Source of the DNA: Clostridium sp. OS1-26
Lineage (GTDB): Bacteria > Bacillota > Clostridia > Clostridiales > Clostridiaceae
NCBI RefSeq assembly: GCF_030915445.1
Contig: NZ_CP133264.1
Location: 5,179,208 to 5,243,207, forward strand
DNA: 64,000 nt
Direction: 5' to 3'
Shown here: one piece after another, positions 45,473 to 54,410 of the stretch
Numbering within the stretch: position 1 is the stretch's first letter
Layout: each line of letters opens with the position of its first letter
Program-made: the position numbers and the translations under genes
Notes under the pieces: generated by a model
Database searches by the model: none
The model's input: the letters and a program-made list of their open reading frames with translations, nothing else
What the model was told of the DNA's origin: nothing

Positions 45473-46495
45473 ATGGAAATGTTGTACAGTTCATTAATCA
45501 AACCGGAAGGATATAAACCAGTTCATAATATAATAGAAACTGAAATTGGAATAAAGAAGCTTAAAGATTTTTTCGAAAAAAGAATTGCAGAAGAGCTTAG
45601 ACTTACAAGAGTTTCAGCACCTATATTTGTAAAACGCAGTACAGGTGTAAACGACAATTTAAATGGTATTGAAAGACCTGTAGCTTTTGATGCAAAAGCA
45701 ATAGATGATTCAGATATAGAAATCGTTCAGTCACTTGCAAAGTGGAAAAGAATAGCACTTAAAAGATATGGCTTTGAGGTCGGAGAAGGAATTTACACAG
45801 ATATGAATGCTATAAGAAGAGATGAGGATCTCGATAACCTTCATTCAATATATGTTGATCAATGGGATTGGGAAAAAGTTATAAACAAAACAGATAGGAC
45901 AATGGGAACATTAAAAAGCACAGTAGAATCTATTTATAAAGCATTTAAGGATACAGAAGAATTTATTCACCAGTTATATCCTGCGATAGAAGAAATACTA
46001 CCTGAGAAAATCACATTTATAACTTCACAAGAACTTGAAGATAAATATCCGGAACTTACTCCAAAGGAAAGAGAAGATGCTATTGCAAAAGAATTTGGAG
46101 CGGTATTCATATCTCAGATAGGTAAGACTTTAGAATCAGGAGAAAAGCACGATGGTAGATCACCAGATTATGATGATTGGGAATTAAATGGAGATATACT
46201 TTTCTGGTATCCAATTCTTGATAGAGCTGTTGAACTATCATCAATGGGTATAAGAGTTGATGAAGAGGCTCTTATAAGACAATTAGAGCTTAGTGGATGT
46301 CAAGACAGAAGAGAACTTGAATATCACACAATGCTTATAAACAAAATGCTTCCATATACAATCGGTGGCGGTATAGGTCAATCAAGAATTTGTATGTTCT
46401 TCTTAAGAAAGGCTCATATAGGCGAAGTTCAAGCAGCTTTATGGCCACAAGAAATGATTGAAGAGTGTGAAAAAGAAAATATACTTCTATTATAA
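45473..46495 (+). CDS. asnA: Aspartate-ammonia ligase (asparagine synthetase A)
   Basis: It makes asparagine from aspartate, ammonia and ATP. The fold is that of class II aminoacyl-tRNA synthetases. Seen: RVSAPIFVKRSTGVNDNLNG, FDAKAIDDSDIEIVQSLAKWKR, GIYTDMNAIRRDEDLDNLHSIYVDQWDWEK, DDWELNGDILFWYP and the C-terminal GGGIGQSRICMFFLRKAHIGEVQAALWP. The ATG at 45473 follows GGGAGGA at eight bases; length 340 aa is right. It is controlled by the Asn T-box upstream. Confidence 0.98.
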   Translation: MEMLYSSLIKPEGYKPVHNIIETEIGIKKLKDFFEKRIAEELRLTRVSAPIFVKRSTGVNDNLNGIERPVAFDAKAIDDSDIEIVQSLAKWKRIALKRYGFEVGEGIYTDMNAIRRDEDLDNLHSIYVDQWDWEKVINKTDRTMGTLKSTVESIYKAFKDTEEFIHQLYPAIEEILPEKITFITSQELEDKYPELTPKEREDAIAKEFGAVFISQIGKTLESGEKHDGRSPDYDDWELNGDILFWYPILDRAVELSSMGIRVDEEALIRQLELSGCQDRRELEYHTMLINKMLPYTIGGGIGQSRICMFFLRKAHIGEVQAALWPQEMIEECEKENILLL

Positions 46496-46496
46496 A

Positions 46497-46659
46497 ATTA
46501 TAGAGTTAAAAAAACGAAAATTGACTTACACTCCGTGATATGTTTCAAAGCTTCAGTACGTTAAAAACTTTTAGCTAGTCTAAAGTTTTTAAATCTACCT
46601 TCTGCTTTGGAAACATATCCCTTTGTGTAAGTCGATTTTCTAGTTTGAAACTCTATAAT
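46497..46659. repeat. Long imperfect palindrome (about 160 bases) after asnA
   Basis: Left arm ATTATAGAGTT ... GACTTACAC ... GATATGTTTC ... AAAAACTTT is matched by right-arm complements GGAAACATATC ... GTGTAAGTC ... AACTCTATAAT. Arms of about 75 bases are roughly 75 percent complementary, and the ends are nearly perfect. It has no coding content. It could be a MITE-like element, a large folded RNA, or an oversized terminator of asnA. Confidence 0.7.
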
Positions 46660-46680
46660 AATATATATAAAATCTTTTCT

Positions 46681-47662
46681 TTAAAACTTATTCGCTTGCA
46701 CTTGAAATCTCTTTTGAAAATATCCAAGATTTTTTGCAAAATCTCTTCCTTTAATAGTAGTCTTGTTTCCCTTTACTTCCACATATAAGCCTTGGATCTC
46801 ATCATAAAGTCTCTTTATTTTATAATCTTCTGGAAGTATAGCGTAACTTACCGCTCCTGTGTGAGCTGTAGTAAAAGGCTGATTTTGTTTTATATTATCT
46901 ACACTTAACAAAACATGGGTATGGGATGTAAACAAGATAACTTCAGGATATGATGATAAAATTTTATTAAGTTCTCTCCTCTGCTCTACTCCTATCCATC
47001 CCTTTATGCTCGTGCTTAAATGCTGATGTAAAAATACAAAAATAGGTTTTCCCTTTTCGTGTTTTTCAGCTAATTTTTCCTTTAACCAATCTAATTGCTT
47101 TTGAGATAAAAAGGCATTTACTGCACCTAATTCCTTTGTATTTCCAGATTCAGACCCTAAAGATATAAAGTGATACCCCTTAATCCAGGTATCATGATAT
47201 ACTGACTTTTCACCAGCGAAATCCAAATACATGTTTTTAAATCTCTCAACATCCTCAGGTTTATTTGGTCCTCTTTGATAATCAAAATAATCATGATTGC
47301 CGATGTTTTTAATTATGGTTTTAGGTAATATTTCATGATCTTTATTTAAGGTGTTTTTTATTGCATCATACTGACTTTTTAGGCCTTGATCCACATTATC
47401 GCCATTTAATATCATTGCATCCATATTTTCTTTTACACTGTGCAAATCATTAATGGCATTATCTAACTTACCAGCATTCCCATGCACATCTCCTAAAACA
47501 GAAAATGTAAGACTATCGTCCTCAGGTACTTTTGTAGTTGCAGTGCTTTCATTTTTTTTAGAATTATCAGATTTTGATGCAGTTCTATTTATATATACTG
47601 CTGACGAAATAACTATAGCTATTAACATCACAATTAATGTTGTTATTTTTAATCTCTTCATA
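46681..47662 (-). CDS. Membrane-anchored calcineurin-like metallophosphoesterase
   Basis: An N-terminal membrane anchor (about residues 6-26) precedes a Ser/Thr/Lys linker and the phosphoesterase domain. Metal motifs: SVLGDVHGNAGKL, ILNGDNVDQG, KTIIKNIGNHDYFDY, FVFLHQHLS and ILFTSHTHVLL. The domain probably faces outside the cell. The DUF-type tail (from about 275) is beta-rich. I place the start at 47662, after AGGGGA; an ATG seven codons upstream (47682) has no binding site. The substrate is not known. Single gene. Confidence 0.88.
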
Positions 47663-47912
47663 TATTTTAAGTCCCCTGCCATTCTATAAAATTTCTATGT
47701 TACTATAATATTACATTATACCCCACAAAACTATTTTTTACTATTTTATATAAGCATAAATTAATATTTATTATGGGAATGACTTTCATGTACTGCCATT
47801 GTGCTGATATAATTAGTATAGTGAAAACAAATAAAGAACTTATATCTCGTATTTAAATTAATCCGAAACACTAGTATGTTTGCTTATAAATAAAATAACA
47901 AGGTGGGCATTT

Positions 47913-48092
47913 ATGGAAAATAAAAATTCTTTACAAATTGACAATGAAAGATGTGTTGGATGCAGAAAATGTGAAAACTCTTGTTCTATGGGAGCTATCA
48001 CTATAATTAATGAATGTGGATATATTAATACAAAATTATGTAATAATTGTGGTATGTGCATTTTAGTGTGCCATAAATATGCAATAAAATAA
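47913..48092 (+). CDS. Small 2x[4Fe-4S] ferredoxin-like protein, 59 aa
   Basis: Two full cluster motifs are present: CVGCRKCENSC (residues 14-24) and CNNCGMCILVC (about 43-53), each C-x2-C-x2-C-x3-C. The usual Pro after each last Cys is missing (CSMG and CHKY), which is unusual for a clostridial ferredoxin. The ATG at 47913 follows AAGGTGGG. It lies 37 bases upstream of a FeoB-like gene on the same strand and is probably co-transcribed. An electron-transfer role linked to iron uptake is inference. Confidence 0.88.
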   Translation: MENKNSLQIDNERCVGCRKCENSCSMGAITIINECGYINTKLCNNCGMCILVCHKYAIK

Positions 48093-48129
48093 CTTAATTA
48101 TAAAAAGACTTATAGATAAGGAGCAAAAT

Positions 48130-49899
48130 ATGGCTGTTTGTGCTTTAATTGGTAATCCAAATGTTGGACAAGAAACTATTTTTAATAAAATTGCTCATGT
48201 GCAGCAAAAATCAGATGAAGAAGGAAACTCTAAAATAGATAAGCAACAAGGATTTATAGATAAGAATACTAAAATAGTTGCTTTTCCTGGAATTTATTCT
48301 ATAGATACTAATTCTAAAACGGAAGCATTATTTGTTGATTTTATAAAAGAAAATAAAGTGGACTTGATAATTAACATTGTAAATGCTGCAAACTTAGAAA
48401 GAAACCTTTATTTAACTTTGCAGTTAACTAAGCTAAATATACCAATGATAATGATTTTAAATACCATTGATAAAGCTAAAAAAAATGGCATATATGTAGA
48501 TCACGAGAATCTTTCACATATGTTAGGAATTAAAATTATACCTATAGATAAACTTAATAAACATCAGGCGAGGGTTATACATAAATATATAAAAGAAGCT
48601 AATTTTTCACTGCCTAATCCCCTACCTGAAAGCATAAAGACTGAAAAACATATATATTCCTATATAGAACAAATATTAGAGTCTTGTGTAAGTATTAAGG
48701 AGTATAATATAGTTAACATAACTGAAAAAATAGATAAGATTATTTTAAATAAATACTTAGCTTATCCTATCTTTGTTTGTATTGTTTTCTTTATTTTTAA
48801 GATAGTTTTTTCCTGGGTAGGCACTCCTCTTTCTGATATTTTAAGAAGTGCGCTTTTTGACTATACAATACCACTTGTTGATAAACTATTATCTCATCAA
48901 AGTCCTTGGTTTAAGTCACTTTTAATCGATGGGGTTATATCAGGTGTAAGTTCAGTATTAGTGTTTCTTCCAGTAATATTAACACTATTTTCTATATTAT
49001 CCTTTTTAGAAGATTGCGGATATATGAATAGAGTTGTCTTCCTTATGGATAGAATTATGAATATGGGTGGAGTATCTGGTAAGTCATTTATGCCAATGAT
49101 AATAGGCTTTGGGTGTTCTGTACCAGCTTTAATAGCTGCCAAAAACATTGAAGATGAAAGAGAGCGAAGTATTACGGCACTACTGATACCGCTTATGTCC
49201 TGTAATGCAAAGCTTCCCGTTTATATGCTTTTTGCTACTATATTTTTTCACGAAAAGGAAATTATAGTTCTCGCTTTTATGTATGCTACTGGTGTACTTG
49301 TAGCTTTTATTTACAGCTTAATTTTTAAACTTCTAGTAAAGGAAGCCAATTACGAACCATATATTGACGAATTACCAGCATACACAATGCCAGACTTAAA
49401 TTTATTGCTTATGCATACATGGGAAAAGGGTAAAGGGTTTCTAAAGAAAATCGGAACTATTATATTTTCAATGTCTATTATAACTTGGACACTTTCTAAT
49501 TTTAGTTTTAAAGGTATGGTAAATATAAATGAAAGTTTCTTAGCATTTATAGGAAAGTTAATCACACCTATTTTAAGTCCTCTAGGCTTTGGTAATTGGC
49601 AGAACTCAGTATCATTGCTTACTGGTTTAATGGGTAAAGAAGTTATTGCAGGTACCTTGGGAGTTTTATATGGAGGTAATCTCTCAACAACTATAGTACA
49701 GCATTTTAATACAATGTCATCCTTAAGCTTTTTACTTTTTATTCTTTTATATACTCCTTGCGCCTCAACTGTAATAACTTTAAAAAAGGAATTTGGTACT
49801 AAGATGGCTTTAACCTCTGTGTGTTACCAATTTGCTACCGCTTGGATAGTTTCATTTTTATTTTATAATATAGGAATGAGGTATTTTTATGGATTTTAA
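48130..49899 (+). CDS. FeoB-like transporter with a degenerate GTPase domain
   Basis: FeoB moves ferrous iron across the membrane, normally gated by an N-terminal G domain. The membrane part (about residues 200-585, roughly ten helices) is well preserved: GGVSGKSFMPMIIGFGCSVPA, LMSCNAKLPVYMLF and SLLTGLMGKEVIAGTLGVLY. The G domain is not. The P-loop reads GNPNVGQET (residues 8-16), with Gln for the essential Lys and Glu for Ser/Thr. The switch I sequence is lost, and G3 reads VAFPG in place of DxPG. Only NTID (111-114) remains. The chain is 589 aa, shorter than usual. No feoA is nearby. The 3' end overlaps the next small gene by 11 bases. Confidence 0.88.
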   Translation: MAVCALIGNPNVGQETIFNKIAHVQQKSDEEGNSKIDKQQGFIDKNTKIVAFPGIYSIDTNSKTEALFVDFIKENKVDLIINIVNAANLERNLYLTLQLTKLNIPMIMILNTIDKAKKNGIYVDHENLSHMLGIKIIPIDKLNKHQARVIHKYIKEANFSLPNPLPESIKTEKHIYSYIEQILESCVSIKEYNIVNITEKIDKIILNKYLAYPIFVCIVFFIFKIVFSWVGTPLSDILRSALFDYTIPLVDKLLSHQSPWFKSLLIDGVISGVSSVLVFLPVILTLFSILSFLEDCGYMNRVVFLMDRIMNMGGVSGKSFMPMIIGFGCSVPALIAAKNIEDERERSITALLIPLMSCNAKLPVYMLFATIFFHEKEIIVLAFMYATGVLVAFIYSLIFKLLVKEANYEPYIDELPAYTMPDLNLLLMHTWEKGKGFLKKIGTIIFSMSIITWTLSNFSFKGMVNINESFLAFIGKLITPILSPLGFGNWQNSVSLLTGLMGKEVIAGTLGVLYGGNLSTTIVQHFNTMSSLSFLLFILLYTPCASTVITLKKEFGTKMALTSVCYQFATAWIVSFLFYNIGMRYFYGF

Positions 49900-50047
49900 G
49901 AATTTTTGTGAGGTTTTTATCGCTGCTGCAATAATTGTTTCTGCTGTTTATATTATGTATAAAAAAATAAAAAATAACGGCAAACAATGCAGCAGCTGTG
50001 GAAGCTGTTCTAAGATGTGCCCCCATTACAAGGATAGAAAAAAATAA
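49889..50047 (+). CDS. FeoB-associated Cys-rich membrane protein, 52 aa
   Basis: One membrane helix (about residues 8-24) is followed by a basic stretch and a Cys cluster, CSSCGSCSKMC (C-x2-C-x2-C-x3-C), ending HYKDRKK. This matches the small FeoB-associated Cys-rich proteins found after feoB in Firmicutes. The start ATG lies within the end of the FeoB-like gene in another frame (11-base overlap), so translation is coupled. With the upstream ferredoxin-like gene it makes a three-gene cluster with three 4-Cys motifs. Its role is unproven. Confidence 0.85.
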   Translation: MDFKNFCEVFIAAAIIVSAVYIMYKKIKNNGKQCSSCGSCSKMCPHYKDRKK

Positions 50048-50069
50048 AATATTTATTGTATAATTTTAA

Positions 50070-50928
50070 TTATCTCATATTTCTTTCTGTATAATACACA
50101 ATAGCAATGGCGCCAGGCCCAACATGAGTTCCAATAACTGGTCCTATTGAACATATTCCAATTTTAATTTTTAGTTTTTCTTCTAATTCCCCTGCAAACT
50201 CTAGAGCTTCATCATAAGCATTAATATGATGTACAACAATTTCTCCTAATCCATACTTTTTAATATCCTCAAACATCTTATCAATCATTGTGACTACTGC
50301 TTTTTTCTTTGTTCTAACCTTTGTTAAGACTGTTGTTATCCCATTTTCTACAGTTAAAATAGGAATAATTTTCAAAAAATTACCGATTAAAGCACTTGCA
50401 CGACCAATCCTTCCACCTTTTTGAAGATATTTAAGTGTATCTGGAATAAATAGAAATCTACTTCTCCTTATATTTTCTTGTGCTATTTCTTTAACTTGAC
50501 CTAAGTTTTTACCTTCTGAATGCGGCCCTTGCAGCTACGATTACTGAAAAACCAAGCTGCATAGAATTTGAAGTGGAATCTATTATTTCTATCTCAGCAT
50601 CTTTATATACCTCTAGAATCATTTCTCTTACCGTGTGTGCAGTGGAATAGGTACCACTCATATGTGATGATATAAAAATACAAAGAATAGAATCTCCATT
50701 TTGCACAATTTTCTCCATCTCATTATATAGTTCCTGTACAGAAGGTTGTGAAGAAGTTGGAATACCTTTTTCCTCCATCATTTTATAAAAAACTTCATTA
50801 TCTATCTCTCTTTCTTTAAAACTTTCCTTTCCAAATATTACGTTTAAAGAAGCTACTTTTATATCTAATTGATTTTCAATAGTCCTATCTATATAGCTTG
50901 TACTATCTGTTAAAATTTTTACTGCCAT
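50070..50928 (-). pseudogene. DegV family protein, frameshifted
   Basis: The N-terminal part has ILTDSTSYID, IPTSSQPSVQELYNEM and FISSHMSGTYSTAH; the C-terminal part has IPILTVENG and a final IGPVIGTHVGPGAIAIVYY. Near 50515 the frame runs VAARAAFRR and stop. One extra T (GCATTC for GCATC) breaks AASEGKNLGQVKEIAQENIRRS. The middle segment, with LQKGGRIGRASALIG, is present in the other frame. Unlike most other frameshifts here, this one is a base gain. The intact paralogue is at 2567. The gene opposes the FeoB cluster. Confidence 0.9.
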
Positions 50929-51060
50929 TACATCATCACCTTTCCGATTATCCCATATACTGATATTACTTCATCTTATAATATTAAACTAAAACATCAT
51001 AATTACTTACAATTCTTCCAAATTCAATTTGTATATTCTAATATTGAACAATGTAAAGTT

Positions 51061-51714
51061 TTATATTCTGACATTAATCCCCTCTTCCACAAGCTCTAAA
51101 AATTTTTCTCTTGAAACATTTACTGCCCCTAAGCTTTCAAGATGTTCAGTATAAACCTGACAATCTACCATAATATATTCTTTCTCCTCTAGTTTCTTAC
51201 AAAGAGTAATAAAAGCAGCCTTTGATGCATTACTCATAGTTGAAAACATAGATTCTCCAAAAAAGCATTTTCCGATACTTATACCATATAATCCACCAAC
51301 TAATTTATCTTCATACCAAGCTTCCACAGAATGTGCATAGCCAAGTTCATGAAGCTTACAATAAGCTTCTATCATATCATTAGTGATCCATGTACCACTT
51401 TCTTTTCTTAAATTCGAACAATTTGATATAACATCTCTAAAACAAGTATCAAAGGAAATTTTATATGTATTCTTTTTAAGCAGCTTTTTCATAGAGTGAG
51501 AAACCTTAATATTCTTTGGATAGAGAATAAACCTTGGATCAGGAGACCACCATAGTACTGGCTCATCCTCCGAAAACCATGGAAATATTCCATTACGATA
51601 TGCAAGGATTAATCTCTCAGGGGACAAGTCACCATCTACTGCTAAAAGCCCATCTTCCTCTGCAAGAGAAGGATGGGGAAATATTAAATCGTCACTTAAT
51701 CTAAAAATAGGCAT
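51061..51714 (-). CDS. aat: Leucyl/phenylalanyl-tRNA-protein transferase
   Basis: Aat adds Leu or Phe to N-terminal Lys/Arg of proteins, marking them for ClpAP under the N-end rule. Seen: the opening FPHPSLAEEDGLLAVDGDLSPERL, YRNGIFPWFSEDEPVLWWSPDPR, GTWITNDMIEAYCKLHELGYAHSVEAW, GGLYGISIGKCFFGESMFS and DCQVYTEHLESLGA. Length 217 aa is normal. GGGAG precedes the ATG. Single gene; presence in clostridia is less common than in proteobacteria but known. Confidence 0.96.
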   Translation of the reverse strand: MPIFRLSDDLIFPHPSLAEEDGLLAVDGDLSPERLILAYRNGIFPWFSEDEPVLWWSPDPRFILYPKNIKVSHSMKKLLKKNTYKISFDTCFRDVISNCSNLRKESGTWITNDMIEAYCKLHELGYAHSVEAWYEDKLVGGLYGISIGKCFFGESMFSTMSNASKAAFITLCKKLEEKEYIMVDCQVYTEHLESLGAVNVSREKFLELVEEGINVRI

Positions 51715-51852
51715 ATTTAGCTCCCTTCAAATGTATGCTTATTCTATCGCTGTTGAATCTTATCATCCATAAGCCGAAGATAGGATTCTCTAGATTCGGA
51801 TAACAAATCTTAGGCTTGAAATAAAATAATACACCTCTAAAATAATACATCT

Positions 51853-52143
51853 CATATAAACAGGATTCTTGGCTTCAGGTGGAGTTTTGTCTACGACCAC
51901 TGGGCAATTCTGCCCGTTAAATGCCATTTAGGCATTTAACCTCCATCTGAAGCTTAGAAGCCGTTATCCAGGGTCGTAGCGCCACTTATCCCCAACTTTA
52001 AGAAAAGCAGAGAGCCCAAATGTTAAGCAGACATCCAAAATCTATGATTTTGAGATGATCGCTTACACAGCGTGCTGATTTGGTGCGAATCGCTTTCACA
52101 GAGTGCGTTGCGGTGTTAGTGGCGATAGACATCGGATAAAACT
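51853..52143 (+). repeat. Structured non-coding element, copy B (tnpB omega-RNA / IS right-end-like), interrupted twice
   Basis: The same element as at 152-288, in the opposite orientation: CATATAAACAGGATTCTTGG, then CCATCTGAAGCTTAGAAGCC, GTTATCCAGGG, GCGCCACTTATCCCCAACTT, and AGTGGCGATAGACATCGGAT at the end. Two hairpin loops have been enlarged. The first holds about 50 bases with their own hairpins (GGGCAattctGCCC and TTAAATGCC/GGCATTTAA). The second holds about 100 bases of the intergenic repeat family (52014-52113). The insertions fall in loop positions, keeping the outer stems. No tnpA or tnpB lies nearby. The rest of this 590-base gap shows no gene. Confidence 0.5.
52014..52113 (-). repeat. 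Intergenic repeat family, copy 3, inserted inside element copy B
   Basis: On the minus strand it reads CAAATCAGCACGCTGTGTAA, GCGATCATCTCAAAATCATA, GATTTTGGATGTCTGCTTAA and CTCTCTGCTT, matching copies 2a/2b at 37768-37977 block by block. It sits in the loop of the CCCCAACTT hairpin of copy B, which is uninterrupted in copy A. Confidence 0.7.
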
Positions 52144-52305
52144 TAAAATCCTATTTACATTTTAATATTCGCTTAGATATATGACAAGTACCTTGCATCT
52201 CAATATGATGCTATACATTATATTATTTTAAATTTAGTTATTACATATAATACATAATAATGTTAATATTAACTATATCAAATCTATTTCTAGGAGGTAC
52301 TAAAT

Positions 52306-54081
52306 ATGAGTCTAAATTGGAGTCTAAAAGAACTCTATGAATCCTTTGAAAGCGAACACTTTAAACAAGATTTAAGTGAGTGCGTAAAATATATCGAAAG
52401 TTTCAGTGATTGGGTAGATCATATTACAGAGAACTACGACAATGTTGATTCAAAGCTAGAAGACTATATAAACAAAATAAGCTATCAAGAAAAGCTATTT
52501 AGCAAGCTATTTTCCTTTTGTGAACTTACTCTAAGCGTCGAAACTAATAATAAGGCAGCATTAAAAAACTTAGAAAGCTTAGAACAAAAGGCTTCCTCTT
52601 TAGCACAGGGAGAATCCAAGATAAAAAGCTGGATTGGAAAAATTGATAACCTAGATAGTATTGTAGAACAATCAGATTTATTAAAAGAACATTCCTTTTA
52701 TTTAAGGGAAATAAAGCAAACCAATAAATATTTATTAAGTGATAAAGAAGAAGCAGTAATAGCTAAAATGAAAAACACAGGCTCTAGCTCATGGTCTAAG
52801 CTAAGAGACTTGTTAACTTCCTCATTAAAAGTAGATATAGAACTTAATGGAGAAAAAAAGCAGCTTCCTCTTACTGTTATAAGAAATATGGCCTATGATA
52901 AGGATGAATCACTTAGAAAAAAAGCTTATGAAGCAGAAATTAATTCTTACAAAAAAATAGAAGATGCTGTGGCTGCCTGTTTAAATGGAATCAAAGGTGA
53001 AGTTATAACTATATCTAAAATGAGAGGATATGAATCACCTTTGGAAGAGTCTTTATTAAACTCAAGAATGGATAAAGAAACCTTAGAGGCTATGCTTGCT
53101 GCCATGAAAGAGAGCTTTCCTAGCTTTAGAAGGTACTTTAAAAGAAAGGGAGAACTTCTAAAAAAAGAAAATGGGTTAGCATTTTATGATATATTTGCCC
53201 CAATAGGTACAGTTGATATGGAATTCCCCTATGAAAAAGGCAAAGCTTTTGTCTATGAAAACTTCAAAACCTTTAGTGACGAACTTGCAAACTATGCACA
53301 GAAAGCTTTTGATAATAATTGGATTGATGTAAAACCTAGGGAAGGAAAAGTGGGAGGCGCTTTCTGTAATAATATTCATGCTATAGGTGAGAGCAGATTT
53401 ATGCTTAATTATGGTGACAGATTTACTGATGTAGTTACTCTTGCTCATGAGCTTGGTCATGGCTATCATGGTGAATGTTTAAATAATGAAAGTATATTAA
53501 ATAGTGATTATCCAATGCCTATTGCAGAAACCGCTTCAACATTCTGCGAAACTATAGTAAAAAAAGCAGCAATAAGATCTGCAACAAAGGAAGAAGCCTT
53601 TTCAATACTAGAAAGTGAAATAAGTGATTGTGCTCAAGTAATAGTTGATATATACAGCAGATTTTTCTTTGAAAGTGAATTATTTAAACATAGAGAAAAT
53701 AGTTCTTTATCCTCCGAAGAACTTAATTCTTTAATGATAACTGCCCAAAAAGAAGCTTATGGCGACGCTCTTGATGAGAAATATCTTCATCCTTATATGT
53801 GGATATGTAAACCTCATTATTATGATAGCGACTACAATTTTTATAACTTCCCATATGCCTTTGGTTTGTTATTCTCAAAGGGATTATATGCTCAATACTT
53901 AAAAACAGGTAAGGACTTTGTAAAAGACTATAATAAACTTCTAAGTGTGACAGGAAAAATGAAGCTATATGATGTGGCTAAGCTTATGAATATAGATATT
54001 CATAATATAGATTTTTGGAGAAGTTCATTAAAAACCATTGAAGAAGATATTGACAAATTTATTGAACTAAGCCAATATTAA
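52306..54081 (+). CDS. pepF: M3 family oligoendopeptidase (PepF type)
   Basis: A cytosolic zinc peptidase that cuts short peptides. The catalytic motif HELGHGYHGE lies near residue 385, with the third ligand region AETASTFCETIV about 28 residues later. The C-terminal KPHYYDSDYNFYNFPYAFGLLF segment is typical of PepF and shapes the substrate cleft. The length of 591 aa fits. AGGAGG lies eight bases before the ATG. It is a single gene with a terminator after it. The next gene is an aminotransferase. Confidence 0.95.
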   Translation: MSLNWSLKELYESFESEHFKQDLSECVKYIESFSDWVDHITENYDNVDSKLEDYINKISYQEKLFSKLFSFCELTLSVETNNKAALKNLESLEQKASSLAQGESKIKSWIGKIDNLDSIVEQSDLLKEHSFYLREIKQTNKYLLSDKEEAVIAKMKNTGSSSWSKLRDLLTSSLKVDIELNGEKKQLPLTVIRNMAYDKDESLRKKAYEAEINSYKKIEDAVAACLNGIKGEVITISKMRGYESPLEESLLNSRMDKETLEAMLAAMKESFPSFRRYFKRKGELLKKENGLAFYDIFAPIGTVDMEFPYEKGKAFVYENFKTFSDELANYAQKAFDNNWIDVKPREGKVGGAFCNNIHAIGESRFMLNYGDRFTDVVTLAHELGHGYHGECLNNESILNSDYPMPIAETASTFCETIVKKAAIRSATKEEAFSILESEISDCAQVIVDIYSRFFFESELFKHRENSSLSSEELNSLMITAQKEAYGDALDEKYLHPYMWICKPHYYDSDYNFYNFPYAFGLLFSKGLYAQYLKTGKDFVKDYNKLLSVTGKMKLYDVAKLMNIDIHNIDFWRSSLKTIEEDIDKFIELSQY

Positions 54082-54115
54082 GCTAGATTAATTTGCTCAT
54101 TGATAGAAAGCAACT

Positions 54116-54145
54116 TAGCTCAGACATTCATACTGTCTGAGCTTA
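54116..54145 (+). terminator. Terminator after pepF
   Basis: AGCTCAGACA pairs with TGTCTGAGCT around a short loop. The next 265 bases are AT-rich with no gene visible and lead to the aminotransferase start. Confidence 0.75.
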
Positions 54146-54410
54146 CTAAATTTAGTATTAAGCAATTTCTACACAAAATTATTATTTTCTATATGTACTA
54201 AAGCTTTATTATATTAATTAATTTAGCACAAAATTGCAAATAACATTAAATTTTATGAATTTTTATAAAAACAGTTTTAAAGCTTAAGCACTTATACTAT
54301 AATCAGTGTAAATAATTAATGTCCAATAGTAAAGTTATTATAATAAAATTATTTAAGTAATAAATACTATACACACATTATAAATTACATTTTGGGGAGG
54401 AATTTTACAA

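Noticed and set aside
47690..47912. Fur box upstream of the ferredoxin/FeoB cluster
   Set aside because: I looked for a GATAATGATAATC-type site and found none with a convincing match.
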